NCBI RefSeq assembly: GCF_019263585.2
Contig: NZ_JADQDF010000001.1
Location: forward strand, 3,720,001 to 3,784,000
Direction of reading: 5' to 3'
Source of the DNA: Pseudonocardia oceani
Lineage (GTDB): Bacteria; Actinomycetota; Actinomycetes; Mycobacteriales; Pseudonocardiaceae
Length of the DNA stretch: 64,000 nucleotides
In this document: piece after piece, positions 1-7,529 of the stretch
How the letters are laid out: the number at the start of each line of letters is the position of its first letter
Position numbering within the stretch: position 1 is the first letter of the stretch
The notes under the pieces: model-generated
Database searches by the model: none
Told to the model about the DNA's origin: nothing
The model's input: only the letters and a program-made list of their open reading frames with translations
Position numbers and translations under genes: made by a program

Positions 1-378
1 CACGAGCTCGCCCGAGAGCATCCGCGGCAGCCACCGCTCCTGCTGCTCGGGCGTGCCGAACGCGGCCATCGGGTGGCAGGACAGCCCGTGGACCGACAGC
101 GCCACGGCGACGGCCGCCCAGCGGGCCGCGAACTCCTCCAGGACCTGCAGGTAGACCTCGTAGGGCTGCCCGCCGCCGCCGTGCTCCTCCGGGTAGGGCA
201 GGCCCAGCAGCCCGGCCTCGCCCAGCGTGGCGAACAGGCCCTCGGGGTAGGTCTCGGCCTTCTCGTGCTGCTCGACGATCGGCGCGAGCTCCTTGTCGGC
301 GATGTCGCGGACGAGGTCGATGAGGTCGTGCGCCTCTTGCGTGGGCAGCAGCCGGTCGACGGCCATGGGGATCTCCAT
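1..378 (-). CDS. acyl-CoA dehydrogenase, N-terminal part (gene continues beyond the window)
   Basis: The reverse strand encodes an open frame of 126 codons running off the left edge. It begins MEIPMAVDRLLPTQEAHDL and contains the helical N-terminal domain of acyl-CoA dehydrogenases, including IADKELAPIVEQHEKAETYP, GLLGLPYPEEHGG and FGTPEQQERWLPRM. Such enzymes are FAD-dependent and oxidise acyl-CoA thioesters in the cytoplasm. The catalytic base and FAD/ETF regions lie outside the window, so substrate class cannot be judged. The start is ATG at 378; an in-frame ATG at 366 is the alternative. It is divergent from a TetR gene, with a palindrome immediately upstream, so TetR control is likely. 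Confidence 0.88.
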   Translation of the reverse strand, partial: MEIPMAVDRLLPTQEAHDLIDLVRDIADKELAPIVEQHEKAETYPEGLFATLGEAGLLGLPYPEEHGGGGQPYEVYLQVLEEFAARWAAVAVALSVHGLSCHPMAAFGTPEQQERWLPRMLSGELV

Positions 379-406
379 CGGTACTGGTACGGGTCCGTGA
401 GTACCG
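379..406. promoter_or_regulatory. inverted repeat between acyl-CoA dehydrogenase and tetR: candidate TetR operator
   Basis: Perfect 7-bp arms, CGGTACT at 379-385 and AGTACCG at 400-406, are separated by 14 bp in the 43-bp gap between two divergent genes. The site abuts the dehydrogenase start and lies just upstream of the tetR -10 box. Size and position suit a TetR dimer site repressing both genes. This is inferred from layout. Confidence 0.55.
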
Positions 407-408
407 CT

Positions 409-414
409 TACGAT
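409..414 (+). promoter_or_regulatory. -10 box of a leaderless tetR promoter
   Basis: TACGAT matches the actinobacterial TANNNT -10 pattern. It ends 7 nt before the ATG at 422 and there is no Shine-Dalgarno sequence, so transcription probably starts on the start codon. Confidence 0.5.
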
Positions 415-421
415 AGCTGAC

Positions 422-997
422 ATGACCCAGGTCCGCGGCCCCGCTCGGCGCACCGAGCTCTTCGACGCGCTCGTGGCCCTGCTGCTGGACGAGGGGTTCG
501 CCCACCTCACCCTCGACGACCTCGCCGCCCGCCTGCACTGCTCCAAGCGCACCCTCTACGCGCTGGCCGGGAGCAAGGAGCAGCTGGTCCGGGCCGCGGT
601 GGTGCACTTCTTCCGCGGCGCGACCGAGCACGTCGAGGCCGCGGTGGCCGCCGAGGCCGAGCCCGCGCGGCAGGTCGGGGCGTACCTGCGGGCCGTCGCG
701 CGCGAGCTCGCGCCCGCCTCCCCGCGCTTCTTCGACGACGTCGCGGCGTTCCCGCCGGCGGCCGAGGTCTACGAGCGCAACACCCGCGCGGCGGCCCGGC
801 GCGTGCAGCAGCTCGTCGACGCCGGCACGGCCTCGGGCGCGTTCCGCCCGGTGCACGCGGGCTTCGTCGGAGACGTCGTCAGCGCCACGATGGTGCGCAT
901 CCAGCAGCGCGGCGTCACGGCGTCGACGGGCCTCGACGACGCCGCGGCGTACGAGAACCTCGCCGACCTCCTGCTGCACGGGCTGGCCCGCACCTGA
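422..997 (+). CDS. TetR/AcrR family transcriptional regulator
   Basis: 191 aa, normal size for the family. The N-terminal HTH is visible as LTLDDLAARLHCSKRTLYAL (about residues 24-43) followed by GSKEQLVRAAVVHFF, the usual linker into the ligand-binding helices. The C-terminal half is alanine-rich and helical, as in TetR effector domains. It is divergent from an acyl-CoA dehydrogenase across a palindromic gap, suggesting it represses that gene and itself in response to an acyl-CoA or similar ligand. The ligand is not readable from the sequence. Confidence 0.9.
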   Translation: MTQVRGPARRTELFDALVALLLDEGFAHLTLDDLAARLHCSKRTLYALAGSKEQLVRAAVVHFFRGATEHVEAAVAAEAEPARQVGAYLRAVARELAPASPRFFDDVAAFPPAAEVYERNTRAAARRVQQLVDAGTASGAFRPVHAGFVGDVVSATMVRIQQRGVTASTGLDDAAAYENLADLLLHGLART

Positions 998-1000
998 GGG

Positions 1001-1690
1001 TCAGGCGAGCGCCAGCAGCAGCTCGGCCAGCTCGGCCGGGCGGTTCTCCGGGACCATGTGGGTGGTCGCGATCTCGTGGTAGCGCCACGCGGGCGAGGTG
1101 CGGGCACGCGCCGCGGAGGCGTCGAACAGCGCACCGTTCGGGTCCTCGGTCGCCCGGATGTAGGTGAGCCCGACGCCGCGCTCCTCCACCGGCACCGAGG
1201 TGCGCACCGGCTCGGTGAGCGTGCGCATCGGCTGCGCGTGGCGCCGCGGGTTGGAGCGGGCGGCGACCATCGGGTCGTCGAACGTCCGGATCCCGGCCGG
1301 GACCGTCGGCGGCGCGTCGGGGGAGTCGTCGCCGAGCGCACCCCCGGTCAGCGACCGCACGCTGTCGCCGTCGTCGGGCACGAACGCGTCGAGGTAGACC
1401 AGCTCCCGGACGCGGGCGCCCGCCTGCTCCATCGCCCCCGTGACGACGAGGCCGCCGTAGGAGAAGCCGAGCAGGACGACGTCCTCGAGATCGTCGTAGT
1501 GCAGGACGTTGACGACGTCGCGCACGTGCAGCGACAGGTCGACGTGCGGCCCGGTGAGGTGGCTGCGCTCGCCGAGCCCGGTGAGGCTCGGCGTCAGCAC
1601 CTCGTGACCGGCCGCCGACAGCAGCCGCCGCACGGCGCGGAAGCCGTACGACCCGCCCCACGCGCCGTGCACGAGGACGTAGACGGCCAT
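1001..1690 (-). CDS. alpha/beta hydrolase (EstC / hydroxynitrile-lyase-like esterase family)
   Basis: 229 aa. The N-terminus MAVYVLVHGAWGGSYGF holds the oxyanion HGxW motif. The nucleophile elbow is GFSYGG (serine near residue 96), an acid appears near YIRATEDPN, and the catalytic histidine is in IATTHMVPENRPAELA. This matches the compact esterase/hydroxynitrile-lyase-like branch of alpha/beta hydrolases, cytoplasmic with no signal peptide. Its start overlaps the stop of the upstream small membrane-protein gene by one base (TGATG at 1692-1688), implying coupled translation. The substrate is unknown. Confidence 0.85.
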   Translation of the reverse strand: MAVYVLVHGAWGGSYGFRAVRRLLSAAGHEVLTPSLTGLGERSHLTGPHVDLSLHVRDVVNVLHYDDLEDVVLLGFSYGGLVVTGAMEQAGARVRELVYLDAFVPDDGDSVRSLTGGALGDDSPDAPPTVPAGIRTFDDPMVAARSNPRRHAQPMRTLTEPVRTSVPVEERGVGLTYIRATEDPNGALFDASAARARTSPAWRYHEIATTHMVPENRPAELAELLLALA

Positions 1691-1932
1691 CAGCGGGCGG
1701 GGGTCCCCGCGTCGCGAACACCGGCGGGGTCGGCCGCGCTGCGCGAGGCGAGCGGGCCGGTGGCCCGCTTCTGCAGCCAGCGGCGGCCGGTGTGCAGCAC
1801 CTTGGTGACGTTGTTCGGGCCGCGGCGGGCCTCGATGAGGTCACCCGCCTTGCCGAGCACGAACCCCACGACGGGAGCGCCGACGGCCAGGATCAGCCAC
1901 ATCCGCAGGCGCCGGGAGAAGAAAGCCCACAT
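1690..1932 (-). CDS. small single-span membrane protein of unknown function
   Basis: 80 aa from ATG at 1932 (MWAFFSRRLRMWLILAVG). One hydrophobic segment covers about residues 11-27, followed by a basic tail (RRGPNNVTKVLHTGRRWLQK). An in-frame GTG lies 18 nt further upstream. It shares a one-base stop/start overlap with the downstream hydrolase gene, so the two form an operon. No family was recognised. Positive-inside topology suggests a cytoplasmic C-terminal tail. Confidence 0.6.
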   Translation of the reverse strand: MWAFFSRRLRMWLILAVGAPVVGFVLGKAGDLIEARRGPNNVTKVLHTGRRWLQKRATGPLASRSAADPAGVRDAGTPAR

Positions 1933-2047
1933 GTTCGTCCACACCCTCACTGCCGGCGGCTCCGCCGGCTGGTGGCGAGGACAGTAGCGCCGCCGTCGGA
2001 GGGCTGCCGGGCACGGTCGCCGCACTGTGCGCGGCGCCTCTGCGGCG

Positions 2048-2053
2048 TACCCT
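2048..2053 (+). promoter_or_regulatory. -10 box of a leaderless promoter
   Basis: TACCCT ends 7 nt before the GTG at 2061; no Shine-Dalgarno sequence is present. Confidence 0.45.
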
Positions 2054-2060
2054 CGCGCCC

Positions 2061-2486
2061 GTGGCGGGTGACCGCTCTGCCCTGGTGGGGCTCCTCCTGT
2101 TCGTCCTCGTCGCAGCGGCGCCGACGGTGACGTTCTGGCTCGCGCTGCAGGTCGTCCCGCGCCTGGTCGGGGCCGTCGCCGATCGCCGGGCGAAACGCCG
2201 CCCGCCGACACCGGGTCCCTCGCTCGAACGGGTCGTGGCCGACGTCCGCCGGCTGCACCGCGAGGTGCGCGCGGGCCGCGCGACCAGCCGCGTGCGCCAG
2301 GTGGCGCTGCTCGCCGCCTACGACGACGCGCTCCTGACGGCCTGCACCGTGGTCGGCGTGGCCGACCCGCCGCTGGCCGGCGCGGCCGAGCGCGACCGCG
2401 CCTTCGCCCGCCTGCTGACCGAGGCCGCGCTGGAGGAGGCGGGCGTGGCGCTGGACCCGCCGCGCGGCGGCACGCGGGCCGCGTAA
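2061..2486 (+). CDS. small membrane-anchored protein of unknown function
   Basis: 141 aa, GTG start chosen because a TANNNT box lies 7 nt upstream. One strong transmembrane segment (LVGLLLFVLVAAAPTVTFWL, about residues 8-27) is followed by a basic stretch (RRAKRRPP) and an alanine/arginine-rich helical cytoplasmic domain. Divergent from the hydrolase operon. No known family was recognised and the role is open. Confidence 0.6.
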   Translation: MAGDRSALVGLLLFVLVAAAPTVTFWLALQVVPRLVGAVADRRAKRRPPTPGPSLERVVADVRRLHREVRAGRATSRVRQVALLAAYDDALLTACTVVGVADPPLAGAAERDRAFARLLTEAALEEAGVALDPPRGGTRAA

Positions 2487-2570
2487 AGTCCGGCTTTACC
2501 GTCGCGGGAACGCGGATGGGGCTTCCTGCGTTGGACAGGATGCACAGCACGTCATCCAGGGAGGAACCAG

Positions 2571-3386
2571 GTGCGCACCAGCAGCAACCCGGCGTTCCGC
2601 AACCTGCCCCAGGGGCAGGGCAACGGCGGGTACGCCACGTTCGACCGCCAGGGCGGCGGCGCGATGAGCGGCGCCTCCGCTTACGCCGACAGCCGGGCCT
2701 CGCAGGTCGAGCACGGGCGCGCCGGCAGCGGAGAGCGCCCGATCACCATCGACGACGTCGTGATGAAGACCGGCCTGAGCGCGGGCACCGCGCTCGTGCT
2801 CGGCACGCTCACGGCCGTGTCGGGGCTCTACGCCCTCGCGCTGCCGGCGTTCATCGTCGGCTTCGTCGTGTCCCTCGTCCTCATCTTCAAGCCGCAGTGG
2901 TCGGGCGCGCCCCTGGTGCTCCTGTACTCCGCGGCCATGGGTGTGGCCCTGGGCGGCATCACCGGCGTCTTCGACCAGATCTACCCCGGCATCGCCCTGC
3001 AGGCCATCGTCGGCACCGCGGGCGTGTTCCTCGGGATGCTGGTCGTCTACAAGACCGGCGCCGTCCGCGTCACCCCGCGGTTCACCAAGTGGCTGATGGG
3101 CGCCCTGATCGGCGTCGTCGTCCTCATGCTGTTCAACCTGGTGATGAGCCTGTTCGGCATCAACACCGGGCTGCGCGACGGCGGCCCGCTGGCCATCGGC
3201 TTCAGCCTGCTCGTGATCGGCGTGGCGGCGTTCAGCCTGCTGCTCGACTTCGACCAGGCCGACCAGGCCATCCGCGGCGGCGCCCCGGCGAAGTTCGCCT
3301 GGTACATCGCCTTCGGCCTGATGACCACGCTGGTCTGGCTCTACATCGAGATCCTGCGCCTGCTGAGCTACCTGCGCCAGGACTAG
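2571..3386 (+). CDS. Bax inhibitor-1 / YccA family membrane protein
   Basis: 271 aa from GTG at 2571, preceded by GGGAGGAACCAG, a good ribosome binding site. The soluble N-terminus MRTSSNPAFRNLPQGQG is typical of the actinobacterial Bax inhibitor-1-like family, and about seven hydrophobic segments follow from residue 70. The final part (DFDQADQAIRGGAPAKFAWY, then FGLMTTLVWLYIEILRLL) carries the conserved acidic and tryptophan positions of the family. The family includes pH-dependent Ca2+ leak proteins such as YetJ; the role here is inferred from the family. It ends at a strong hairpin shared with the convergent thiolase gene. Confidence 0.88.
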   Translation: MRTSSNPAFRNLPQGQGNGGYATFDRQGGGAMSGASAYADSRASQVEHGRAGSGERPITIDDVVMKTGLSAGTALVLGTLTAVSGLYALALPAFIVGFVVSLVLIFKPQWSGAPLVLLYSAAMGVALGGITGVFDQIYPGIALQAIVGTAGVFLGMLVVYKTGAVRVTPRFTKWLMGALIGVVVLMLFNLVMSLFGINTGLRDGGPLAIGFSLLVIGVAAFSLLLDFDQADQAIRGGAPAKFAWYIAFGLMTTLVWLYIEILRLLSYLRQD

Positions 3387-3400
3387 CTCCGCGACGATGA

Positions 3401-3439
3401 CGCAGCGGCCCCGCACCGATCCGGTGCGGGGCCGCTGTG
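3401..3439. terminator. bidirectional hairpin terminator between Bax inhibitor-1 and thiolase genes
   Basis: A perfect 15-bp stem, AGCGGCCCCGCACCG (3404-3418) and its complement (3422-3436) around an ATC loop, extends by further pairs to 3401-3439. It lies between two convergent stop codons. There is no U-tract, as is common in high-GC actinobacteria. Confidence 0.8.
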
Positions 3440-3453
3440 CGTTCGCGGGTTGG

Positions 3454-4674
3454 TCAGCTCAGGCGCTCGAGCACCATGGCCATGCCCTGGCCACCGCCGA
3501 CGCACATCGTCTCGAGCCCGATGCTTCCGTCCTTGCTCCGCAGGCCGTTGAGCAGGGTGTTCGTGATGCGGGCGCCGGTCATGCCGAACGGGTGCCCGAT
3601 CGCGATCGCCCCGCCGTGGACGTTGAGCTTGTCCTCGTCGATGCCCAGGCCGCGCGCCGACGGGATGACCTGCGCGGCGAACGCCTCGTTGATCTCGACC
3701 AGGTCGATGTCGTCGATGGTCATGCCGGCCAGCGCGAGCGCGCGGCGGGAGGCCTCGACCGGGCCCAGGCCCATGATCTCCGGCGACAGCCCGGACACGC
3801 CGGTGGACACGACGCGGGCCAGTGGGGTGAGGCCCAGCTCCGCGGCGCGGGTGTCGGACATGATCACCAGGGCGGCGGCGCCGTCGTTGAGCGGGCACGC
3901 GTTGCCCGCGGTGACCAGGCCGTCGGGGCGGAAGACGGGCTTGAGGCCGCTGATGCCCTCGTAGGTCGTGCCGGCGCGGGGGCCGTCGTCGGTCGAGACG
4001 ATCGTGCCGTCGGGCAGCGTGACCGGGGTGATCTCGCGGGCGTAGAAGCCGTCGGCGATGGCCTTCTCGGCGAGGTTCTGCGAGCGGACGGCGAAGTGGT
4101 CCATCTCCTCGCGGGTGACGCCCTCGGCGCGCGCCAGGTTCTCCGCGGTCTGGCCCATCGCGATGTAGACGTCGGGGACCTCGCCGACGGTGCGCGGGTC
4201 GATCCAGGTGTCGGTGCCCGACTCCGCGGTGGCGGCGCTGCGCGCGGCGGCGTCGGCGAACAGCGGGTTCTGGGTGTCGGGCAGCGAGTCGGAGTTGCCC
4301 TTGGTGAACCGGGAGACGGTCTCGACGCCGGCGGAGATGAAGACGTGGCCCTCACCGGCCTTGATCGCGTGCAGCGCCATGCGGGTGGTCTGCAGCGAGG
4401 ACGAGCAGTAGCGGGTGACGGTGGTGCCCGGCATCGAGTCGTGGCCCAGCGCGATGGCGACGACGCGGGCCATGTTGAAGCCCTGCTCCCCGCCGGGCAG
4501 GCCGCAGCCGAGCATGAGGTCGTCGACGGTGGAGGGGTCGAGCTCGGGCACCTGCGCCAGCGCCGCGCGCACGACCTGGACGGCCAGGTCGTCGGGGCGC
4601 AGGCTCGCCAGCGAGCCCTTGAACGCGCGGCCGATCGGCGAGCGGGCAGCGGCGACGATCACGGCTTCGGGCAT
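3454..4674 (-). CDS. acetyl-CoA C-acyltransferase (thiolase)
   Basis: 406 aa, standard thiolase length. All catalytic positions are present: nucleophilic Cys90 in RYCSSSLQT, His361 in GHPFGMTGAR and Cys391 in CVGGGQGMA. The start MPEAVIVAAARSPIGRAFKG is the classical thiolase N-terminus. The enzyme either condenses two acyl-CoAs or cleaves 3-ketoacyl-CoA in beta-oxidation; the sequence does not separate these, but nearby fatty-acid genes favour a degradative role. It is divergent from the DGPF/ECF42 pair and ends at a shared terminator. Confidence 0.95.
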   Translation of the reverse strand: MPEAVIVAAARSPIGRAFKGSLASLRPDDLAVQVVRAALAQVPELDPSTVDDLMLGCGLPGGEQGFNMARVVAIALGHDSMPGTTVTRYCSSSLQTTRMALHAIKAGEGHVFISAGVETVSRFTKGNSDSLPDTQNPLFADAAARSAATAESGTDTWIDPRTVGEVPDVYIAMGQTAENLARAEGVTREEMDHFAVRSQNLAEKAIADGFYAREITPVTLPDGTIVSTDDGPRAGTTYEGISGLKPVFRPDGLVTAGNACPLNDGAAALVIMSDTRAAELGLTPLARVVSTGVSGLSPEIMGLGPVEASRRALALAGMTIDDIDLVEINEAFAAQVIPSARGLGIDEDKLNVHGGAIAIGHPFGMTGARITNTLLNGLRSKDGSIGLETMCVGGGQGMAMVLERLS

Positions 4675-4779
4675 CGTCGATCTCCTTCGTGGTGGGACGT
4701 TACCTGCCCCGGAGCCTACTTCCGGGTAACACCGGCGGCGGGGTGACGTGGGTCGCTCACACGTCGCCGGTCGATCGAG

Positions 4780-4824
4780 CGAACGGCACTCTCGCCCGAC
4801 GTGGCCGGGCGAGAGTGCCGTTCG
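4780..4824. repeat. 19-bp perfect inverted repeat in a divergent intergenic region
   Basis: CGAACGGCACTCTCGCCCG (4780-4798) and its exact complement (4806-4824) flank a 7-nt loop. It lies between two divergently transcribed genes, where no terminator is needed, so it looks like a REP-type palindromic element or a large operator. No second copy was noticed in this window. Confidence 0.7.
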
Positions 4825-4940
4825 TCCGGGCCGGGATCAGCCGCGAGAAAGCTCGGCGGGCTTGTCGATTCCGCCGCCGCCCGATCGTCGTCATGCTGTG
4901 CGGCACCACGGCCGCACGAGGACAGCGAGGAGCGCCCGAC

Positions 4941-5300
4941 GTGAAGTACATGCTGCTGATCTACGGTCCCCAGCCCACCGAGGAGCCGTCGCAGGAGGAC
5001 GTCCAGGCGGAGATGAACACCTACTGGGACTACGAGAAGGCCGTCGCGGAGGCGGGCGTCAGCCTGGGCTCCGAGGCCCTGCAGGGCGTCGAGACCGCCA
5101 CGACGGTCGCGGTGCGGCCCGACGGCGAGCGGGTCGTCACCGACGGTCCGTTCGCCGAGACGCGGGAGATCCTCGGCGGGTACTACCTGCTCGACGTGCC
5201 CGACCTCGACGCCGCGCTCGACTGGGCCGCCCGCTGCCCCGGCTCGCACAACGGGAACCGGATCGAGGTCCGGCCGATCCAGGAGTTCGAGGCGCCGTGA
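4941..5300 (+). CDS. YCII-related / DGPF domain protein paired with an ECF42 sigma factor
   Basis: 119 aa from GTG at 4941, preceded by GAGGAG. It begins [11 protein letters not shown] and carries the family signature DGPF at residues 68-71 ([10 protein letters not shown]), with [15 protein letters not shown] near the end. The fold is the dimeric alpha/beta-barrel of YCII proteins. Genes of this type are the known genomic partners of ECF42 sigma factors. Here the stop overlaps the sigma start by 4 bp (GTGA), so they are co-translated. The biochemical role of DGPF proteins is not settled. Confidence 0.9.
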   Translation: MKYMLLIYGPQPTEEPSQEDVQAEMNTYWDYEKAVAEAGVSLGSEALQGVETATTVAVRPDGERVVTDGPFAETREILGGYYLLDVPDLDAALDWAARCPGSHNGNRIEVRPIQEFEAP

Positions 5301-6610
5301 GCGGGGGGCGGGCGGCCGGCTCCGCCGCGCTCTCGCTGGAGGGCGTGTTCCGCGAGGAGCGGGGCCGACTGCTCGCCACCCTCGCCCGGCAGTTCGGCGA
5401 CCTCGACCTGGCCGAGGAGGTCGCCTCCGACGCCGTCGCGACCGCGCTGGAGCGCTGGCCCGTCGACGGTGTGCCCACCCGGCCCGGAGCCTGGCTGCTG
5501 ACGACGGCCCGGCGCCGCGCCGTCGACCTGCTGCGCCGTGACCGCACCTACGCCGCCCGCCTCGCGGTGCTGCAGGTCGAGGCCGACCGCGCCGGCCCGG
5601 CCGCCCCGGCCGACCCCGACGACGACGTCCCCGACGAGCGGCTGCGGCTGTTCTTCACCTGCTGCCACCCGGCGCTGCCGCTGGAGGACCGGATCGCGCT
5701 GACGCTGCGCTGCCTGGCCGGGCTGTCGACACCGGAGGTCGCCCGCGCGTTCGTGACGCCGACCGCGACGGCCGCGCAGCGGATCGTGCGCGCCAAGAAG
5801 AAGATCCGCGACGCGCGCATCCCGTTCCGGGTGCCGGGCGCCGACGAGCTGCCCGACCGGCTCCCGGGCGTGCTGCGGGTGGTCTACCTCGTCTTCACCG
5901 AGGGCTACGCGGCCAGCGCGGGGGAGGACCTCGTGCGCGCCGACCTCGCCGCCGAGGCGATCCGGCTGGCCCGCCTCCTGCGGCGGCTGCTGCCCCGCGA
6001 GCGCGAGGTGGCCGGGCTGCTCGCGCTGCTGCTGCTCGTCGACGCCCGCCGGGCCGCCCGCACCGGCGCCGACGGCGGGCTCGTGCTGCTCGACGACCAG
6101 GACCGCTCGCTGTGGGACGCGGCGGCGATCGTCGAGGGCCGGGCGCTCGTGGTCGAGGCGCTCACCGGCGGGTCTCCCGGCGCGTACGCGCTGCAGGCGG
6201 CGATCGCGGCCTGCCACGACGAGGCCGCCGACGTCGCCACGACCGACTGGCCCCAGGTCGTCGCCCTCTACGACGTGCTCGCGCGCGTGGCGCCGTCACC
6301 GCTCGTCGACCTCAACCGGGCCGTCGCCGTGGCCCTGCGCGACGGCCCGGAGGCCGGTCTGACCGAGCTCGACGCCCTGGCGGACGACCGGCGGCTGCGC
6401 GGCTACCACCTGCTGCCCGCCGCCCGCGCCGACCTGCTGCGCCGCCTGGGCCGCGCCGACGAGGCCGCCCGCGCCTACCGCGCCGCGCTGGTCCTGGTCG
6501 GCAACGAGCCGGAGCGCGCGTTCCTGCTCCGCCGCCTCGCCGAGGTCAGTCCTCCGCCACCGCGTCCGCCAGCAGGACCCGCAGCCGGGCCATCGCCCGG
6601 TGCTGCGTGA
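5297..6610 (+). CDS. ECF42-type RNA polymerase sigma factor with C-terminal extension
   Basis: 437 aa from a GTG overlapping the DGPF stop. Sigma region 2 lies at about residues 14-85 ([20 protein letters not shown], then [20 protein letters not shown]) and region 4 at about 130-185 ([27 protein letters not shown]). The remaining roughly 250 residues form the helical, TPR-like extension ([44 protein letters not shown]) that defines ECF42 and is required for activity in studied members. No anti-sigma gene is adjacent, as expected for this group. The last 65 nt overlap the end of the convergent shbA-like gene. Confidence 0.92.
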   Translation: MSGGRAAGSAALSLEGVFREERGRLLATLARQFGDLDLAEEVASDAVATALERWPVDGVPTRPGAWLLTTARRRAVDLLRRDRTYAARLAVLQVEADRAGPAAPADPDDDVPDERLRLFFTCCHPALPLEDRIALTLRCLAGLSTPEVARAFVTPTATAAQRIVRAKKKIRDARIPFRVPGADELPDRLPGVLRVVYLVFTEGYAASAGEDLVRADLAAEAIRLARLLRRLLPREREVAGLLALLLLVDARRAARTGADGGLVLLDDQDRSLWDAAAIVEGRALVVEALTGGSPGAYALQAAIAACHDEAADVATTDWPQVVALYDVLARVAPSPLVDLNRAVAVALRDGPEAGLTELDALADDRRLRGYHLLPAARADLLRRLGRADEAARAYRAALVLVGNEPERAFLLRRLAEVSPPPPRPPAGPAAGPSPGAA

Positions 6611-7184
6611 CGCGGACCGCGCCCGGCGTCGTGCCGAGCAGTTCCGCGACCTCCGCCCCGGAGTAGCCCATCGCCACGCGCAGGCCGATGATCTCGCGGT
6701 GGTGGGGGAGCAGCTGGTCCATGGCCAGGCGCAGGCGGACGATCTCGGTCGAGAGGACGCCCGCGTGCTCGGTGCCCGGGTCGTCGTCGGCGGCCTCGGG
6801 GAGCGAGTCGCTGGGCACGGACCGGTCGCGGCCCCCGGCGCGGAACGCGTCGACCAGCTTGAACCGGGCGATCCCGAACACGAACGCCATGACCGGCGAG
6901 CCGTCGGGCCGGAAGCGCGGCAGCGCCTCGCAGACCGCGAGCAGAACCTCCTGCGCGACGTCGTCGGGACCCTGCGCGCCGATCGACCCCAGCAGCTTGC
7001 TGCGGCAGAACCGGATCACCGGGACGCGGACGCGGCGCAGGAACTGGTCGAGCGCCGCGCGGTCGCCCGCGCCGGCGAGCCGGGCCAGCTCCTCGAGCTC
7101 GACGTCCTCGTGGTCGTCGCGGCGGTGGCGGTCGCGCCTCTTCCTGGCTTTCCAGTCCCCGTCGGACGAATCGTCGTCCTGCAC
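6546..7184 (-). CDS. shbA: sigma-70 family sigma factor, ShbA/SigD-like
   Basis: 212 aa from GTG at 7184, with GGAGGGG 4 nt upstream. A charged N-terminal stretch (about 1-30) precedes region 2 ([26 protein letters not shown], split here by the 80s; then [15 protein letters not shown]). Region 4 follows ([18 protein letters not shown] and [18 protein letters not shown]). The [10 protein letters not shown] and [10 protein letters not shown] wording resembles Streptomyces ShbA and mycobacterial SigD; ShbA drives the principal sigma gene in Streptomyces. No anti-sigma gene is next to it. The 3' end overlaps the ECF42 gene by 65 bp, tail to tail. Confidence 0.8.
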   Translation of the reverse strand: MQDDDSSDGDWKARKRRDRHRRDDHEDVELEELARLAGAGDRAALDQFLRRVRVPVIRFCRSKLLGSIGAQGPDDVAQEVLLAVCEALPRFRPDGSPVMAFVFGIARFKLVDAFRAGGRDRSVPSDSLPEAADDDPGTEHAGVLSTEIVRLRLAMDQLLPHHREIIGLRVAMGYSGAEVAELLGTTPGAVRVTQHRAMARLRVLLADAVAED

Positions 7185-7529
7185 GAACCCCTCCTGCTGT
7201 ACCTGCGTACGTCGGCCCCACGCGCGTCGCCGTCGTGAGCCGACGGCGCGCGGGACGAGACGGTGGGAGCGCCGGTGCGCAGGCGTGGGCGAGTGCCCGT
7301 CGATCCCCTGGGGAGCGTCGGGCCCTGGGGTCCGGTCGATGTGCCCGTCGACCGGTAGGGCTCGATGCGGTTGCTCACCGTAGTCCTGTCACGACGGACC
7401 GGCGCTCACGTCCGGGTGAGATCGGCGTATCCCGTCCGGATCCGTACAGATCCGTGTTCGTTTCGTGGACTGCAGGCCCGTGCGCGACCTCGTCCGGGGT
7501 CCGGACGCGGCGTGGGGGACGATGGGGGC
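7185..7529. other. divergent intergenic region between shbA-like gene and cbs
   Basis: 345 bp without a credible gene. A GC-rich hairpin at 7222-7253 (CGCGCG and CCGTCG pairing with CGACGGCGCGCG, one 3-nt bulge) lies in the shbA leader. A direct repeat GATCCGT at 7439-7445 and 7449-7455, exactly one helical turn apart, lies about 80 bp before cbs and may bind a regulator of that gene. No clear -10 box was found for cbs. Confidence 0.4.
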
